A stretch of 64,000 bases of DNA from Rufibacter immobilis (GCF_003721565.1 NZ_RJJE01000017.1:856636-920635), one strand, 5' to 3'; numbered from the stretch's first letter, positions 49,978 to 58,874 are shown. The notes: generated by a model from the sequence alone, not told the origin. A program made the numbers and translations.

Positions 49978-51117
49978 ATGAAACGTTTATATGCCCTGCT
50001 TTCGGCCATCATGATGGCTGCCGCAATCGCCTTGCCTTCTCACGCCAGTACTTTAAGCCCTAAACAGCCCGTAGTGCAAGATACGCTCATCTTGAAGCTC
50101 CGCAACGAGGCCCGGCTGCTGGTGGTAGTGAAAGACGTGAAGGATTTGAAAAATCTAAAAAACCAGAGCGTAGACTCTCTCCTGCTGCTGCTGGACAAAT
50201 ACGCCGACCAGATAGAAGCCGCCGGTAAGAACGGCGAGGAAGTAACCGTGACCATTGACAAGTCTTCGGCCAAAACCTCTGAGGACGTGAACATCACCAT
50301 CACCCAGAACGGCCCCAACGGCACAGAGGTAGTAATCAAAGAGAAAAACAGAATCCGGATCACCGACAAAGTGGGCATAGACATTGACCATGACGAGGAA
50401 AACAACAAGACCAAGGTAAGCGTGAACATGGGCGGTAATGACACTACCACCACCGTAGTGAACAAGAAGCGCGAGAAGCCCCGCAACCCTAAGCGCGAGT
50501 TTGATTTCCAGATTGACCTGGGCGTGTCCCAGTGGCTGAACACCGAGGAGATGGCCGGCAGCGCGGTACAGGATATCAACTTCAGAACCATGGCTTCGCG
50601 GTACATCAGCCTCAACAGCAAATGGCACCGCCGCCTGGGAGGTGAAAACAGCCCGCTGCGCGTGATCTCCGGCTTCAACTTTGACTTCCACAACTACATG
50701 TTTGATGACAACATCAGAATTGTGAACACCGGTGAGAGAGCAGATTTTATGTACGCCGAACCCCTGAACCTGGAGAAAAGCAAACTGGCCACTACCTCCA
50801 TCAACGTGCCGCTGGAACTGGGCCTTGACTTCAGAAACCAGAAAGGCAAATCAGTGTTCAGAATTGGCGGCGGCGGATTTGTGGGCTACATGCTCAGCAG
50901 CCACTCCAAGGTGAAATACTCCCAGAACGGAGACAACGTGAAAAACAAGTTCAAAGACGATTTCTACCTGAACGATTTCCAATACGGTGTGTCTGGTTTC
51001 GTGGGCGTGGGAAGCCTGGAGCTCTTCGCCAAATACAACCTGAACGAAATGTTTGAAGACGACAAAGGACCCCAGGCCAACGCCATCGCCTTAGGCCTCA
51101 GAATCATGAAGTTCTAA
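49978..51117 (+). CDS. Outer-membrane beta-barrel protein of the sigma operon
   Basis: 379 residues with a signal peptide ending near PSHAS. The first part (50-160) is charged and low in complexity, with VKDVKDLKNLKNQSVDSL and a Thr/Val-rich stretch. From about 170, FDFQIDLGVSQWL starts an outer-membrane barrel with strands such as RYISLNSKWHRRLG, RVISGFNFDFHNYMF, NVPLELGLDFRNQKG, VFRIGGGGFVGYML and the final LGLRIMK-Phe. It is the third gene of the ECF sigma operon (11-base gap), so it is a candidate signal source or target of the regulon. No family name is known to me. Confidence 0.75.
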   Translation: MKRLYALLSAIMMAAAIALPSHASTLSPKQPVVQDTLILKLRNEARLLVVVKDVKDLKNLKNQSVDSLLLLLDKYADQIEAAGKNGEEVTVTIDKSSAKTSEDVNITITQNGPNGTEVVIKEKNRIRITDKVGIDIDHDEENNKTKVSVNMGGNDTTTTVVNKKREKPRNPKREFDFQIDLGVSQWLNTEEMAGSAVQDINFRTMASRYISLNSKWHRRLGGENSPLRVISGFNFDFHNYMFDDNIRIVNTGERADFMYAEPLNLEKSKLATTSINVPLELGLDFRNQKGKSVFRIGGGGFVGYMLSSHSKVKYSQNGDNVKNKFKDDFYLNDFQYGVSGFVGVGSLELFAKYNLNEMFEDDKGPQANAIALGLRIMKF

Positions 51118-51140
51118 ATCGCAGATCAGACAAATACCAC

Positions 51141-51174
51141 AAAAAAGAGGAACGGTTTCGCTCCTCTTTTTTTT
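51141..51174 (+). terminator. Terminator of the ECF sigma operon
   Basis: AAAAAAGAGGA / TCCTCTTTTTT stem, 12-nt loop and a long T-run, 23 bases past the barrel gene stop. Confidence 0.85.
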
Positions 51175-51188
51175 ATTTTAAGTAAAGG

Positions 51189-51228
51189 CTGTTTTTGCCT
51201 TGATTCTGGAAAAAGAGCCGCTAAACAG
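51189..51228. repeat. PR40 copy 20 (right arm near-intact)
   Basis: Left half diverged (CTGTTTTTGCCTTGATTCT), right arm AAAAAGAGCCGCTAAACAG; 5 bases beyond the methyltransferase stop codon at 51234. Confidence 0.75.
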
Positions 51229-51233
51229 AAATC

Positions 51234-51980
51234 TTAGACGTTCCGGAAGAAATTGTCCAGCAAGATGGCGGTGGCGGTTCCCACGTTCAGCGACTCAGCG
51301 CCGCCTCTGCCAGGAATATGCAGCGGCTGGGTGACCTTTTGCATGATCTCTGGCCTAATGCCATGTGATTCATTGCCCATTACCAGCACGCCCTGCGGTT
51401 GCAGCGTGAGTTTGTGCACGTTCTCCCCTTCCAGCGCTGCGCCGTACACCGGTACGTTTAGCGGCCGTTTTTCCAGAAACTCGCCTAAACTGACGTAGTG
51501 CGGCGTAATACGGGTAAAGGAACCCATAGTGGCGGCAATGACTTTCTGGTTGTAGAAATCGGCGCTGGTTTCTGAGAGCACAACGGAGGTGAGCCCGTAC
51601 CAGTCGGCGATTCTGATGATGGTGCCCAGGTTGCCGGGGTCGCGCACTTCGTCCAGGGCCAGCACAAAGGGCGCCTGCGTCCAGGAAAATTGAGGGGCCG
51701 GTTTCATCTTGGCAATGGCCAGCGCGGCGTTATTGCTTTCCATGGAGCCGGCTTTGCCCAGTTCGTCCTCAGATACCTGGATCACCTCAAAACCTTTCTG
51801 CACCAGATGGGTATGCTTCTGTAAAAATTTTTGAGTGGCCAGGAGCGTTTCCAGTTCGAAATCTGATTGCAGCAGTTCTGCCACACTCTTTTCACCTTCC
51901 ACCGTGAAAGCTTGGTGAAGCCCTCTATATTTCTTTATTTGCAGTGACCTAATGTACTTCAAAAGCCCTTTTGAGATCAT
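51234..51980 (-). CDS. TrmH/SpoU-family RNA 2'-O-ribose methyltransferase
   Basis: 248 residues. An N-terminal substrate domain (RSLQIKKYRGLHQAFTVEGEKSVAELL) precedes the SPOUT knot. Motif 1 is ALDEVRDPGNLGTIIRIADWYG, motif 2 VLVMGNESHGI, motif 3 IPGRGGAESLNVGTATAILLDNF; all the family blocks are present. It methylates rRNA or tRNA with S-adenosylmethionine. Between motif 1 and 2 the segment SLGEFLEKRPLN (about 163-175) is encoded by a full 40-nt PR40 copy in frame. The start overlaps the TamL gene on the other strand by 29 bases. Confidence 0.92.
   Translation of the reverse strand: MISKGLLKYIRSLQIKKYRGLHQAFTVEGEKSVAELLQSDFELETLLATQKFLQKHTHLVQKGFEVIQVSEDELGKAGSMESNNAALAIAKMKPAPQFSWTQAPFVLALDEVRDPGNLGTIIRIADWYGLTSVVLSETSADFYNQKVIAATMGSFTRITPHYVSLGEFLEKRPLNVPVYGAALEGENVHKLTLQPQGVLVMGNESHGIRPEIMQKVTQPLHIPGRGGAESLNVGTATAILLDNFFRNV
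51454..51493 (-). repeat. PR40 copy 21, in frame inside the methyltransferase gene
   Basis: 40 nt with left arm ACGTTTAGCGGCCGTTTTT, centre CC and a diverged right arm AGAAACTCGCCTAAACTGA. On the minus strand it reads as 13 sense codons (SLGEFLEKRPLN plus one). Confidence 0.75.
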
Positions 51981-54444
51981 AACCTTTCTACGTTTGAAGC
52001 TACGATGTTACGTATTCGGCGCGGCATTCACAATGCTGGGCCTTGTCATGGGCTGTTCCCCCACCCGTCATCTGGCTGAAAACGAACGCCTGCTCTGGCG
52101 CATTAAACTGGAGGGCGTGGAGCAAAACAATAAATCTGCCATTACGCCCCTCTACCAGCAGAAACCCAACCGCCGGGTGCTGGGCGCGCCCATTTACCTG
52201 AATCTCTATTATTTAGGGAAAAGCTTTTACAGCCCCGAACGCATCCAGACCGATATTGAGCAGGAAACCCAGCAATACAACCGGCGCATTCAGCGGGCGG
52301 GCAGTGATTCGCTCAAGGTAGACAAACTCATAGAGAAAAAAGAAAACAAGCTGGCCCGCCTCCAGAACAAAAAGGAGAACGGAAACTGGCTCATGCGCAC
52401 CGTGGGGGAACCGCCCGCCATCTTTGATTCGCTTAAACTGGAGCAGACCGAAGAACAGGTGCGCATTTACCTGGAGTCTAAGGGCTTCTTCAAGAACCAG
52501 GTTTCTTCTGCAACGGAGACCAGGCGCAAGAAAGTGTATGTGACCCTGAACGTACAGGAAGACAAACCTTTTGTGCTTTCGCAGCATACCTATGAGGTGG
52601 CAGATACCACCATTCTTCGTCTTCTGCGGGAAAATGAACCGGCCAGCTTCATCAAGGTGAAACAAAACTATGATCTGGCCTTGCTCACGCAGGAACGGTC
52701 CCGCATTGAAGGGCTTCTGAAGAACAACGGGTTTTATGACTTCCGGCAGCAGTTTGTCACCTTTGAGGCAGATACCAGCTATGAAGCCTACACCGTCCGG
52801 CTCAAGACCCAGGTAGAGAACCCCAATGACTCCACCCTGCACAAAATGTACACGATCAATGAGGTGTACTTCACCTCAGACGCCGGAACCAACCGCTTTG
52901 GAAGAACCAGAGACACCGTGGAACTGAACAATGTGCACTTCCTGGCCTATGAGCAGCGGGTGAAACCCAAGATCCTGGCCCGTAAAGTGATCATCAGGCC
53001 CGGGCAAAATTATTCGGCCACCCGAACGCTCAATAACCAGCGCATCATCAGCAACCTGGATGTCTTCAAGTACACCACCATCAGTTACACCAAGGTAGAT
53101 TCACTGGCCACGGAGCCCAACAAAGGCTTATTGAACGCGCAGATCAATACGGCGCTGCTGCCCCGCTTCCAGGAAACCTCTGAGGTGGGCGGTACCTTCA
53201 CGGAGCAGGTGCCGGGGCCATATACGAGTATCCGTTTCCGGATCAGGAACATCTTCGGCGGTGCCGAGATTTTTGACGTGGGGGTGCGGGCCGGTGTGGA
53301 AGGACAGCTGCAACGCAACACCACCACCGTGGGCAGACGTACCGAGGTTGGAGCCGATATGGGCGTCACCTTCCCGCAGATTCTGGTGCCCTTCCGGACC
53401 AATGACCTCTTGGTGCGTTTTAACCCCCGCACCCGGCTCAGTACTGGTTATACCTACGTTGACCGCAACGAGTACACCCGTACCAACTTAGACTTTTCGT
53501 TTGACTACATCTGGCAGCGGCTGAACATCCACCAGTTCAGTTTCTCGCCGCTGGACATCAACGTGATCAGCACCACGCGCATTGACCCTACCTTTCAGCA
53601 GTATCTGGATACTTTGGCCCGCTCCGGGAACCCCCTCAATGAGAGCTTCCGGAATGCATTCGTATCTTCAATCAACTTCACCAGCCTTTACAACACAGCC
53701 AACTACAACCAGTCTAACGACGCGAAACTGGTACGCATCTTTGTGGAGACCGGCGGCTTGCTATGGAACTACGTAGCCGAGCAGTTCAAAGACTTGAACA
53801 CCTATCGTTTTGCCAAGCTGAACGTAGACTACCGCCGGTATCACGCCCTGGGCAACAACATGACCTTTGTGTACCGCGCTAACGGTGGGGTGGCCAAACC
53901 ATTGGGTGATTCCAGAGCGTTGCCCTATGACAAATATTTCTTTGCGGGCGGATCTTCCAGCGTTCGCGCCTGGTTGCCGCGCCGCTTGGGTCCGGGCTCC
54001 AGCGCGCTCATCAACAGAACCACCGGCGAGGCAGATTACCTATTTGAGCAGACCGGAGAGATTCTACTGGAATTAAACAGCGAATTCCGGTTCAGGATGT
54101 TCCGGTTTGGCAGCACCAACGTAAACGGAGCCTTGTTTGTGGATGCGGGCAATATCTGGTTGTTCAACGAACGTAACACCAACCCCAACCCAGAACTGTA
54201 CATTGCGCAGCCCGGGGCAAAATTTGACTTCAACCGTTTCTACAAAGAACTGGCGGTAGGGACTGGGTTTGGGGTAAGGCTTGATTTTACCTTTGCCATC
54301 CTGCGTTTCGATATTGCCACCAAAGCCTATGACCCGTCTTTGCCGCAGGGCAACCGGTTTATCCTGAACAAGTTCAGATCAGACAAGATCTTCGGGGCAA
54401 AAACGCAGACCACCTTCAACCTGGGTATTGGCTACCCTTTCTAA
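51952..54444 (+). CDS. TamL-like outer-membrane lipoprotein with POTRA domains and BamA-type barrel
   Basis: 830 residues. The N-terminal hydrophobic segment ends in the lipobox LVMGC, so the protein is lipidated, as is TamL of Bacteroidota. POTRA-like units follow in the first half (LKLEQTEEQVRIYLESKGF, ERSRIEGLLKNNGFYDF, RVKPKILARKVIIRPGQNYS, RTLNNQRIISNLDVFKYTTI), then a 16-strand BamA/TamA barrel with GAEIFDVGVRAGVEGQ and DKYFFAGGSSSVRAWLPRRLGPG (the RGF/Y-type loop motif region) and a final strand FNLGIGYPF ending in Phe. With TamB it would help place proteins or lipids in the outer membrane. A TTG at 51994 gives a tidier leader than the ATG at 51952. Confidence 0.88.
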   Translation: MYFKSPFEIITFLRLKLRCYVFGAAFTMLGLVMGCSPTRHLAENERLLWRIKLEGVEQNNKSAITPLYQQKPNRRVLGAPIYLNLYYLGKSFYSPERIQTDIEQETQQYNRRIQRAGSDSLKVDKLIEKKENKLARLQNKKENGNWLMRTVGEPPAIFDSLKLEQTEEQVRIYLESKGFFKNQVSSATETRRKKVYVTLNVQEDKPFVLSQHTYEVADTTILRLLRENEPASFIKVKQNYDLALLTQERSRIEGLLKNNGFYDFRQQFVTFEADTSYEAYTVRLKTQVENPNDSTLHKMYTINEVYFTSDAGTNRFGRTRDTVELNNVHFLAYEQRVKPKILARKVIIRPGQNYSATRTLNNQRIISNLDVFKYTTISYTKVDSLATEPNKGLLNAQINTALLPRFQETSEVGGTFTEQVPGPYTSIRFRIRNIFGGAEIFDVGVRAGVEGQLQRNTTTVGRRTEVGADMGVTFPQILVPFRTNDLLVRFNPRTRLSTGYTYVDRNEYTRTNLDFSFDYIWQRLNIHQFSFSPLDINVISTTRIDPTFQQYLDTLARSGNPLNESFRNAFVSSINFTSLYNTANYNQSNDAKLVRIFVETGGLLWNYVAEQFKDLNTYRFAKLNVDYRRYHALGNNMTFVYRANGGVAKPLGDSRALPYDKYFFAGGSSSVRAWLPRRLGPGSSALINRTTGEADYLFEQTGEILLELNSEFRFRMFRFGSTNVNGALFVDAGNIWLFNERNTNPNPELYIAQPGAKFDFNRFYKELAVGTGFGVRLDFTFAILRFDIATKAYDPSLPQGNRFILNKFRSDKIFGAKTQTTFNLGIGYPF

Positions 54445-54446
54445 TC

Positions 54447-54486
54447 CTGGTTTTGGCCTGATTTCAGAAAAAGAGCCTCTAAACGC
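54447..54486. repeat. PR40 copy 22 (right arm near-intact)
   Basis: Left half CTGGTTTTGGCCTGATTTC, right arm AAAAAGAGCCTCTAAACGC; it starts 3 bases past the TamL stop codon and its right end merges with the next hairpin. Confidence 0.75.
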
Positions 54487-54522
54487 CGCTGCCCGTTCAT
54501 CATGAACGGGCAGCGGCGTTTA
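54480..54522. terminator. Terminator between TamL and the E1 gene
   Basis: TAAACGCCGCTGCCCGTTCAT pairs with its complement over 20 bp around a centre C. It begins in PR40 copy 22 and lies between convergent genes. Confidence 0.8.
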
Positions 54523-54540
54523 GGTAAGCATTCATAAAGA

Positions 54541-56622
54541 TTAATATTCCAGAAGCTCGGTCATAGCGGCCAGTACTTTATCGGCGTTGGGCAGCATCAT
54601 CTTCTCTAGTTCCACATTAAGGGGAACAGCGGGCAGGTTTTCGGCTCCCAGGGTGAACACCGGGGCGTCTAAGCTGGTGAAACAGGTTCTGCTGATTCGT
54701 CCGGCCAGTGACTCGGCAAAGGAATTCATCAGCGGCTCTTCCGTGAGAACTAAAACTTTTCCGTGCCGTTTCACAGAAGCTTCCACAGCTTCATAGTCCA
54801 GCGGATTGAGCGTGCGCAGGTCTACAATTTCTACTGAGCCAGCTAATTGTTTGCTGGCTGATTTTGCCCAGTAAACGCCCATGCCGTAGGTGATCACAGT
54901 AAGGCTATTACCCTGCCGCATCTGTTCCTCAGAGGCTTGTTGCACCACATGGGCTTTGCCCAGGGGCAGCACGTAATCTGCGTCTGGTTCCAGGGTCTTC
55001 GCGTCTTCGGTGCCGGGTACTTTAGACCAGTAAAGACCTTTGTGCTCCAGCATCACCACGGGGTTGGGGTCCAGGAAAGCGGCTTTCATGAGGCCTTTCA
55101 TGTCGGCAGCGTTGCTGGGGTACACCACCTTGATGCCCCGGATGTTCAGCAGCGTAGACTCCACACTACCGGAGTGGTAAGGCCCGCCCCCGCCGTAAGC
55201 CCCAATGGGCACTCTAATGAGCGACTGCACCGGAAATTTGCCCATGCTCAGATAACAGCTCTTGGACAGTTCCTCTACCAGTTGGTTAATGCCGGGCCAG
55301 ATATAATCGGCGAACTGAATCTCCACAATCGGTTTTGCCCCCACCGCCGACATTCCCGCCGTGGACCCAATGATGTAGGCTTCCTGGATGGGCGTATTGA
55401 ACACGCGATCATCGCCGTATTTTTTGGCCAGTAAAGCGGCTTCCCTGAAAACTCCTCCCAGTTCCCCGCCCACGTCTTGTCCGTAGAAGAGCGCCTCTGG
55501 GTACTGTCTCAGAATCTCGTCAACGGCATGCAGGGCGGCGTCTACCATGGTACTCTTCTCGGCATTGGCTGGGGTGCGGGTGCCTTTCTCTTCCGTGACC
55601 GGCGTGGGCACGAACTCATGCAGATGGAAGGTTGCCGGGTCTGGGTTCTCCGCGGCCAAGGCTTGTTCATACTGGATCTGCACGTCCCGTTTTACCTCCT
55701 GGGCAATGTCAATGAGTTCATCGGCAGACATGCCTAGCTCCAGCAGGTACGTACCCAGTTTGGGCAGCGGGTCCAGCAAGCTGTGTTCCTGCAGGTTGTC
55801 GCCGCGGTACCATTCTCTTCTCACGCCTGAGGTATGGTGCCCCAGCAGCGGGCATTTGGCGTGCACCAAAACCGGTCTCCGCTCCTGCCGGGCAATCCTG
55901 AAAGCTTCGGCCATACCTTGGTAAGATTCCACAAAATCGGCGCCGTCTACCCTAATACGTTCCATGCCTTTGAAACCCGCGGCGTACTCATAGGCATCCA
56001 TCGCCCGCATTTCGGTTCCTTTGGCAGAAATACCCCAATCGTTGTCTTGCACCAGATAAATGATGGGTAGTTTCTTGAGCACGGCCATCTGGAAAGCCTC
56101 GGCCACTTCCCCCTCGGTGACTGAACCGTCGCCTAAGGAACAAACCACCACGCGCCCTTCCTGGAGGTTGAGCAACTGCTGTGACTCCAGGTAAGCCAGC
56201 GCGTGCGCCATGCCGGTTGCCGGAATAGCCTGCATACCCGTGGCCGAGCTTTGGTGCGGGATGACGGGCATTCCTTCGCGGCGGAGCGAGGGATGGCCGT
56301 AATAGGTTCTGCCGCCGCTGAACGGATCGTCCCGCTTGGCCATGAGCTGTAGCATGAGCTCATATGGTTTCATCCCGATGCCCAGCAGAATAGATTCATC
56401 GCGATAGTAAACCGACAGGAAATCTTTATGCGTGATATGGAAAGCGGTGGCTAATTGAATGGCTTCATGGCCCCGCGAGGTGCTGTGCACGTATTTACTG
56501 CAGATGGCTTTGTTTTCCTCATAAGTGTCGGCCATGGCTTTGGCCGTGAGCATCAGGCGGTACGCCTTCAACAAAAGCTCCAGTTCCACTTTGGGGAGGT
56601 CTTCTACAGAGGTCTGGTTCAT
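54541..56622 (-). CDS. 2-oxoacid dehydrogenase E1, fused alpha and beta subunits
   Basis: 693 residues. The alpha half shows the thiamine diphosphate motif GDGSVTEGEVAEAFQMAVLKKLPIIYLVQDN split as GDGSVTEGEVAEAF and LPIIYLVQDN, plus SRGHEAIQLA and HPSLRREGMP. The beta half begins near 350 (TMVDAALHAVDEILRQYPEAL) with FYGQDVGGELGGVF, TPIQEAYIIGSTAGMSAVGAKPIVEIQFADY and GGGPYHSGSVESTL. A single chain joining the two subunits is common in Bacteroidota. It decarboxylates 2-oxo acids (branched-chain or pyruvate) for a lipoamide-linked complex; no E2 or E3 gene is in the window. Confidence 0.92.
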   Translation of the reverse strand: MNQTSVEDLPKVELELLLKAYRLMLTAKAMADTYEENKAICSKYVHSTSRGHEAIQLATAFHITHKDFLSVYYRDESILLGIGMKPYELMLQLMAKRDDPFSGGRTYYGHPSLRREGMPVIPHQSSATGMQAIPATGMAHALAYLESQQLLNLQEGRVVVCSLGDGSVTEGEVAEAFQMAVLKKLPIIYLVQDNDWGISAKGTEMRAMDAYEYAAGFKGMERIRVDGADFVESYQGMAEAFRIARQERRPVLVHAKCPLLGHHTSGVRREWYRGDNLQEHSLLDPLPKLGTYLLELGMSADELIDIAQEVKRDVQIQYEQALAAENPDPATFHLHEFVPTPVTEEKGTRTPANAEKSTMVDAALHAVDEILRQYPEALFYGQDVGGELGGVFREAALLAKKYGDDRVFNTPIQEAYIIGSTAGMSAVGAKPIVEIQFADYIWPGINQLVEELSKSCYLSMGKFPVQSLIRVPIGAYGGGGPYHSGSVESTLLNIRGIKVVYPSNAADMKGLMKAAFLDPNPVVMLEHKGLYWSKVPGTEDAKTLEPDADYVLPLGKAHVVQQASEEQMRQGNSLTVITYGMGVYWAKSASKQLAGSVEIVDLRTLNPLDYEAVEASVKRHGKVLVLTEEPLMNSFAESLAGRISRTCFTSLDAPVFTLGAENLPAVPLNVELEKMMLPNADKVLAAMTELLEY

Positions 56623-56697
56623 AAGCTAACAATTGTTTGTTGTCTAAAGTACGGCATATCTGCCATAAAGCAAAACGGAGAAATGATGGGCCTCTCC

Positions 56698-56737
56698 TAT
56701 TTTAAGCCTATTTTTGCCAAAAAAGCTCTAAAACAGC
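56698..56737. repeat. PR40 copy 23 (diverged, in the hemF leader)
   Basis: TATTTTAAGCCTATTTTTGCC followed by a decayed right arm (AAAAGCTCTAAAACAGC). It contains an exact -7 box (56709-56716) and lies 14 bases before the hemF start codon. Confidence 0.6.
56709..56716 (+). promoter_or_regulatory. -7 element TATTTTTG inside PR40 copy 23, upstream of hemF
   Basis: Exact TAnnTTTG, 34 bases before the hemF ATG. Intact PR40 arms read CTCTTTTTG or CTGTTTTTG here, so a single C/G-to-A change makes this box. No -33 TTTG is seen. Confidence 0.45.
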
Positions 56738-56750
56738 AAATACTTCATTC

Positions 56751-57647
56751 ATGAGAGATACGATTCAAACTTGGTTTAAGTCATTTCAGGAGCGCCTTTG
56801 CCAGCAGCTGGAAGCCTGCGACGGGGTAGCCACCTTTCAGGAAGACCTTTGGGAACGTCCCGGCGGCGGCGGCGGGGCGGCCCGCGTGATTCAGAATGGG
56901 GCGGTTTTTGAGAAAGGCGGCGTGAACTTCTCGGCGGTGGAGGGGGAATTACCCGAGAAAGCGGCCCGAGGACTTCAGCTACCAGATCCCCACTTCTTCG
57001 CCACCGGCGTTTCGGTGGTGATTCATCCGCGCAACCCGCACGTGCCCATTACGCACATGAACGTCCGCTATTTTGAGGCGGGTAACGGCGAGGCCTGGTT
57101 TGGCGGGGGCATTGACTTGACGCCTATCTATGTGAACAAAGCCCAAGTACAGTTCTTCCATACCCAATTGAAAAAGACGTGTGATCTGTTCCAGCCCAAT
57201 TATTACCCGGATTTCAAACGCTGGGCCGACGATTATTTCTACATCCCGCACCGCGAAGAAACCCGTGGCGTGGGCGGCATCTTCTTTGACCGTCTCACGC
57301 CAACGCCTGACATTAGCCTAGCCCAGCGCTTCGCCTTTGTACAGGCCGTGGCCGATACTTTCGCGCCTACCTATACTGCCATTGTGAATCAGAACAAAGA
57401 TTTGCCTTTTACCCCTGAGGAAAAAGAATGGCAACTGATCCGGCGCGGGCGCTACGTGGAGTTCAACTTGGTGAATGACCGGGGCACCAAATTCGGATTG
57501 GAAACTAACGGCCGTACAGAGTCCATTCTCATGAGCCTGCCACCGCTGGCCAGCTGGCACTACAGCCACCAGCCTGCCGCCGGCACCCCGGAGGCGGAAG
57601 CCTTGGCCTGTTTCCGGAAAGGGATTGATTGGGTTAACGCCGAGTAA
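56751..57647 (+). CDS. hemF: Oxygen-dependent coproporphyrinogen III oxidase
   Basis: Converts coproporphyrinogen III to protoporphyrinogen IX, the aerobic route of heme synthesis. 298 residues. Signatures are ERPGGGGGAARVIQNGAVFEKGGVNFSAVEG split as PGGGGGAARVIQNG and FEKGGVNFSAVEG; HPRNPHVPITHMNVRYFE; GEAWFGGGIDLTPIY; REETRGVGGIFFDRL; and RGRYVEFNLVNDRGTKFGL. The conserved His and Arg residues of the active site are in place. The PAP2 gene begins 2 bases after its stop codon, so the two form a unit. Confidence 0.97.
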   Translation: MRDTIQTWFKSFQERLCQQLEACDGVATFQEDLWERPGGGGGAARVIQNGAVFEKGGVNFSAVEGELPEKAARGLQLPDPHFFATGVSVVIHPRNPHVPITHMNVRYFEAGNGEAWFGGGIDLTPIYVNKAQVQFFHTQLKKTCDLFQPNYYPDFKRWADDYFYIPHREETRGVGGIFFDRLTPTPDISLAQRFAFVQAVADTFAPTYTAIVNQNKDLPFTPEEKEWQLIRRGRYVEFNLVNDRGTKFGLETNGRTESILMSLPPLASWHYSHQPAAGTPEAEALACFRKGIDWVNAE

Positions 57648-57649
57648 CC

Positions 57650-58222
57650 ATGGATGAACTCATTTCCTTTGACCAGTCCCTCTTTCTGGAATTGAACAGC
57701 CACCACTCTCCTTTCTGGGACACAGTCATGACGCTGATCTCCAACAAGTATGTCTGGTTTCCGTTTTACGCGTTGCTGATTGGCCTGTTTATTTATTTCT
57801 ATAAGCGGAAGGGTTACCTCATGGTGTTGTCTCTGGCCGCCAGTGTGGGCTTGGCTGACTTTGTTTCCTCTGGAATCTTGAAACCGTTCTTCGGCCGGCT
57901 CCGGCCTTGCCATGACCAGCTCATCAATGCCAGCGTAAATGCCGTGGACGGCTGCGGCGGGCTTTACGGGTTTGTTTCTTCGCACGCGGCCAATGCGTTT
58001 GCCGTTGCGGTTTTTGTACTGCTGTTGCTCCCCAAAAACCAGTGGATCTTTAAGGTGCTGCTCCTGATCTGGGCCATGGCCATCTCTTACAGCCGCATCT
58101 ACCTGGGCGTGCATTATCCCGGTGACATTACGTTTGGGGCAGCTATTGGCGTGGGCGCCGCCTACTTAGGGATGTACTTCTACCAAAAAATCTCGCAGAA
58201 GTACACCTTCTGGCAAAGGTAA
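57650..58222 (+). CDS. PAP2-family membrane phosphatase
   Basis: 190 residues with about five membrane segments. The PAP2 active-site signature is complete: KPFFGRLRPC (Lys78, Arg83, Arg85), FVSSHAAN with catalytic His112, and SRIYLGVHYPGD with Arg149, His155 and Asp159. Such enzymes dephosphorylate undecaprenyl pyrophosphate or phosphatidate-type lipids at the membrane. The C-terminus is short and polar. It follows hemF with a 2-base gap, and PR40 copy 24 follows. Confidence 0.92.
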   Translation: MDELISFDQSLFLELNSHHSPFWDTVMTLISNKYVWFPFYALLIGLFIYFYKRKGYLMVLSLAASVGLADFVSSGILKPFFGRLRPCHDQLINASVNAVDGCGGLYGFVSSHAANAFAVAVFVLLLLPKNQWIFKVLLLIWAMAISYSRIYLGVHYPGDITFGAAIGVGAAYLGMYFYQKISQKYTFWQR

Positions 58223-58241
58223 AGCCCCTGCTGTCTCCACT

Positions 58242-58283
58242 TGCGTTTAGGGGCTGTTTTTTGAAAAACAGCCCCTAAACGCA
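58242..58283. repeat. PR40 copy 24 (perfect stem)
   Basis: The core 58243-58282 has a perfect 19-bp G-type stem with centre TG. It lies 3 bases before the ribE stop codon (convergent with PAP2). Confidence 0.92.
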
Positions 58284-58286
58284 TTT

Positions 58287-58874
58287 TTATTTTTGTAGCA
58301 GCCGGGCTACGTACTTGCCAATAATGTCAAACTCCAGATTTACCTGATCGCCGGGCTTAACCGTGTGAAGATTGGTGAACTCATAGGTATACGGTATAAT
58401 GGCCACCGAAAAGAAGTCAGCGCCCGACTCCACTACCGTTAAGCTGATGCCGTTCACGCAGATAGAACCTTTCTCTACGGTGACATTTCCCGCCGCCTGC
58501 GGCTGATAAGAGAACCGGAACAGCCAACTGCCTTGCTGGTCTGTCACCTCCTCACAGATGCCTACCTGGTCTACGTGCCCCTGCACAATGTGTCCGTCAT
58601 ACCGGCTATTGGCGAGAAGACACCGTTCCAGATTCACCTTGTCCCCCGGTTTTAACTGACCCAGGTTAGTTCTGGAGAGAGTTTCCGCAATGGCGGTAAC
58701 GGTATAGGTAGAATCTTCTATGGCTACCACCGTAAGGCAAACCCCGTTGTGGGCCACACTTTGGTCTATTTTCAGTTCCTGGGTAAAGGGGCAGCGTAAG
58801 GTGAAGTGCCGGTTGGCTTGTTCATCTCTTATGGCTACTACCTCTGCCTGCGCTTCTATGATACCTGTGAACAT
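58287..58874 (-). CDS. ribE: Riboflavin synthase (alpha type)
   Basis: Makes riboflavin from two 6,7-dimethyl-8-ribityllumazine molecules. 195 residues. The opening MFTGIIE is the classic start, and the protein is a tandem duplication: VAHNGVCLTVVAIEDSTYTVTAIAETL in the first barrel and ICVNGISLTVVESGADFFSVAIIPYT in the second, each with GHVDQVG-type or TNLHTVKPGDQVNLEFD blocks. All family motifs are present. It stands as a single gene, with no rib operon in the window. Confidence 0.96.
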   Translation of the reverse strand: MFTGIIEAQAEVVAIRDEQANRHFTLRCPFTQELKIDQSVAHNGVCLTVVAIEDSTYTVTAIAETLSRTNLGQLKPGDKVNLERCLLANSRYDGHIVQGHVDQVGICEEVTDQQGSWLFRFSYQPQAAGNVTVEKGSICVNGISLTVVESGADFFSVAIIPYTYEFTNLHTVKPGDQVNLEFDIIGKYVARLLQK

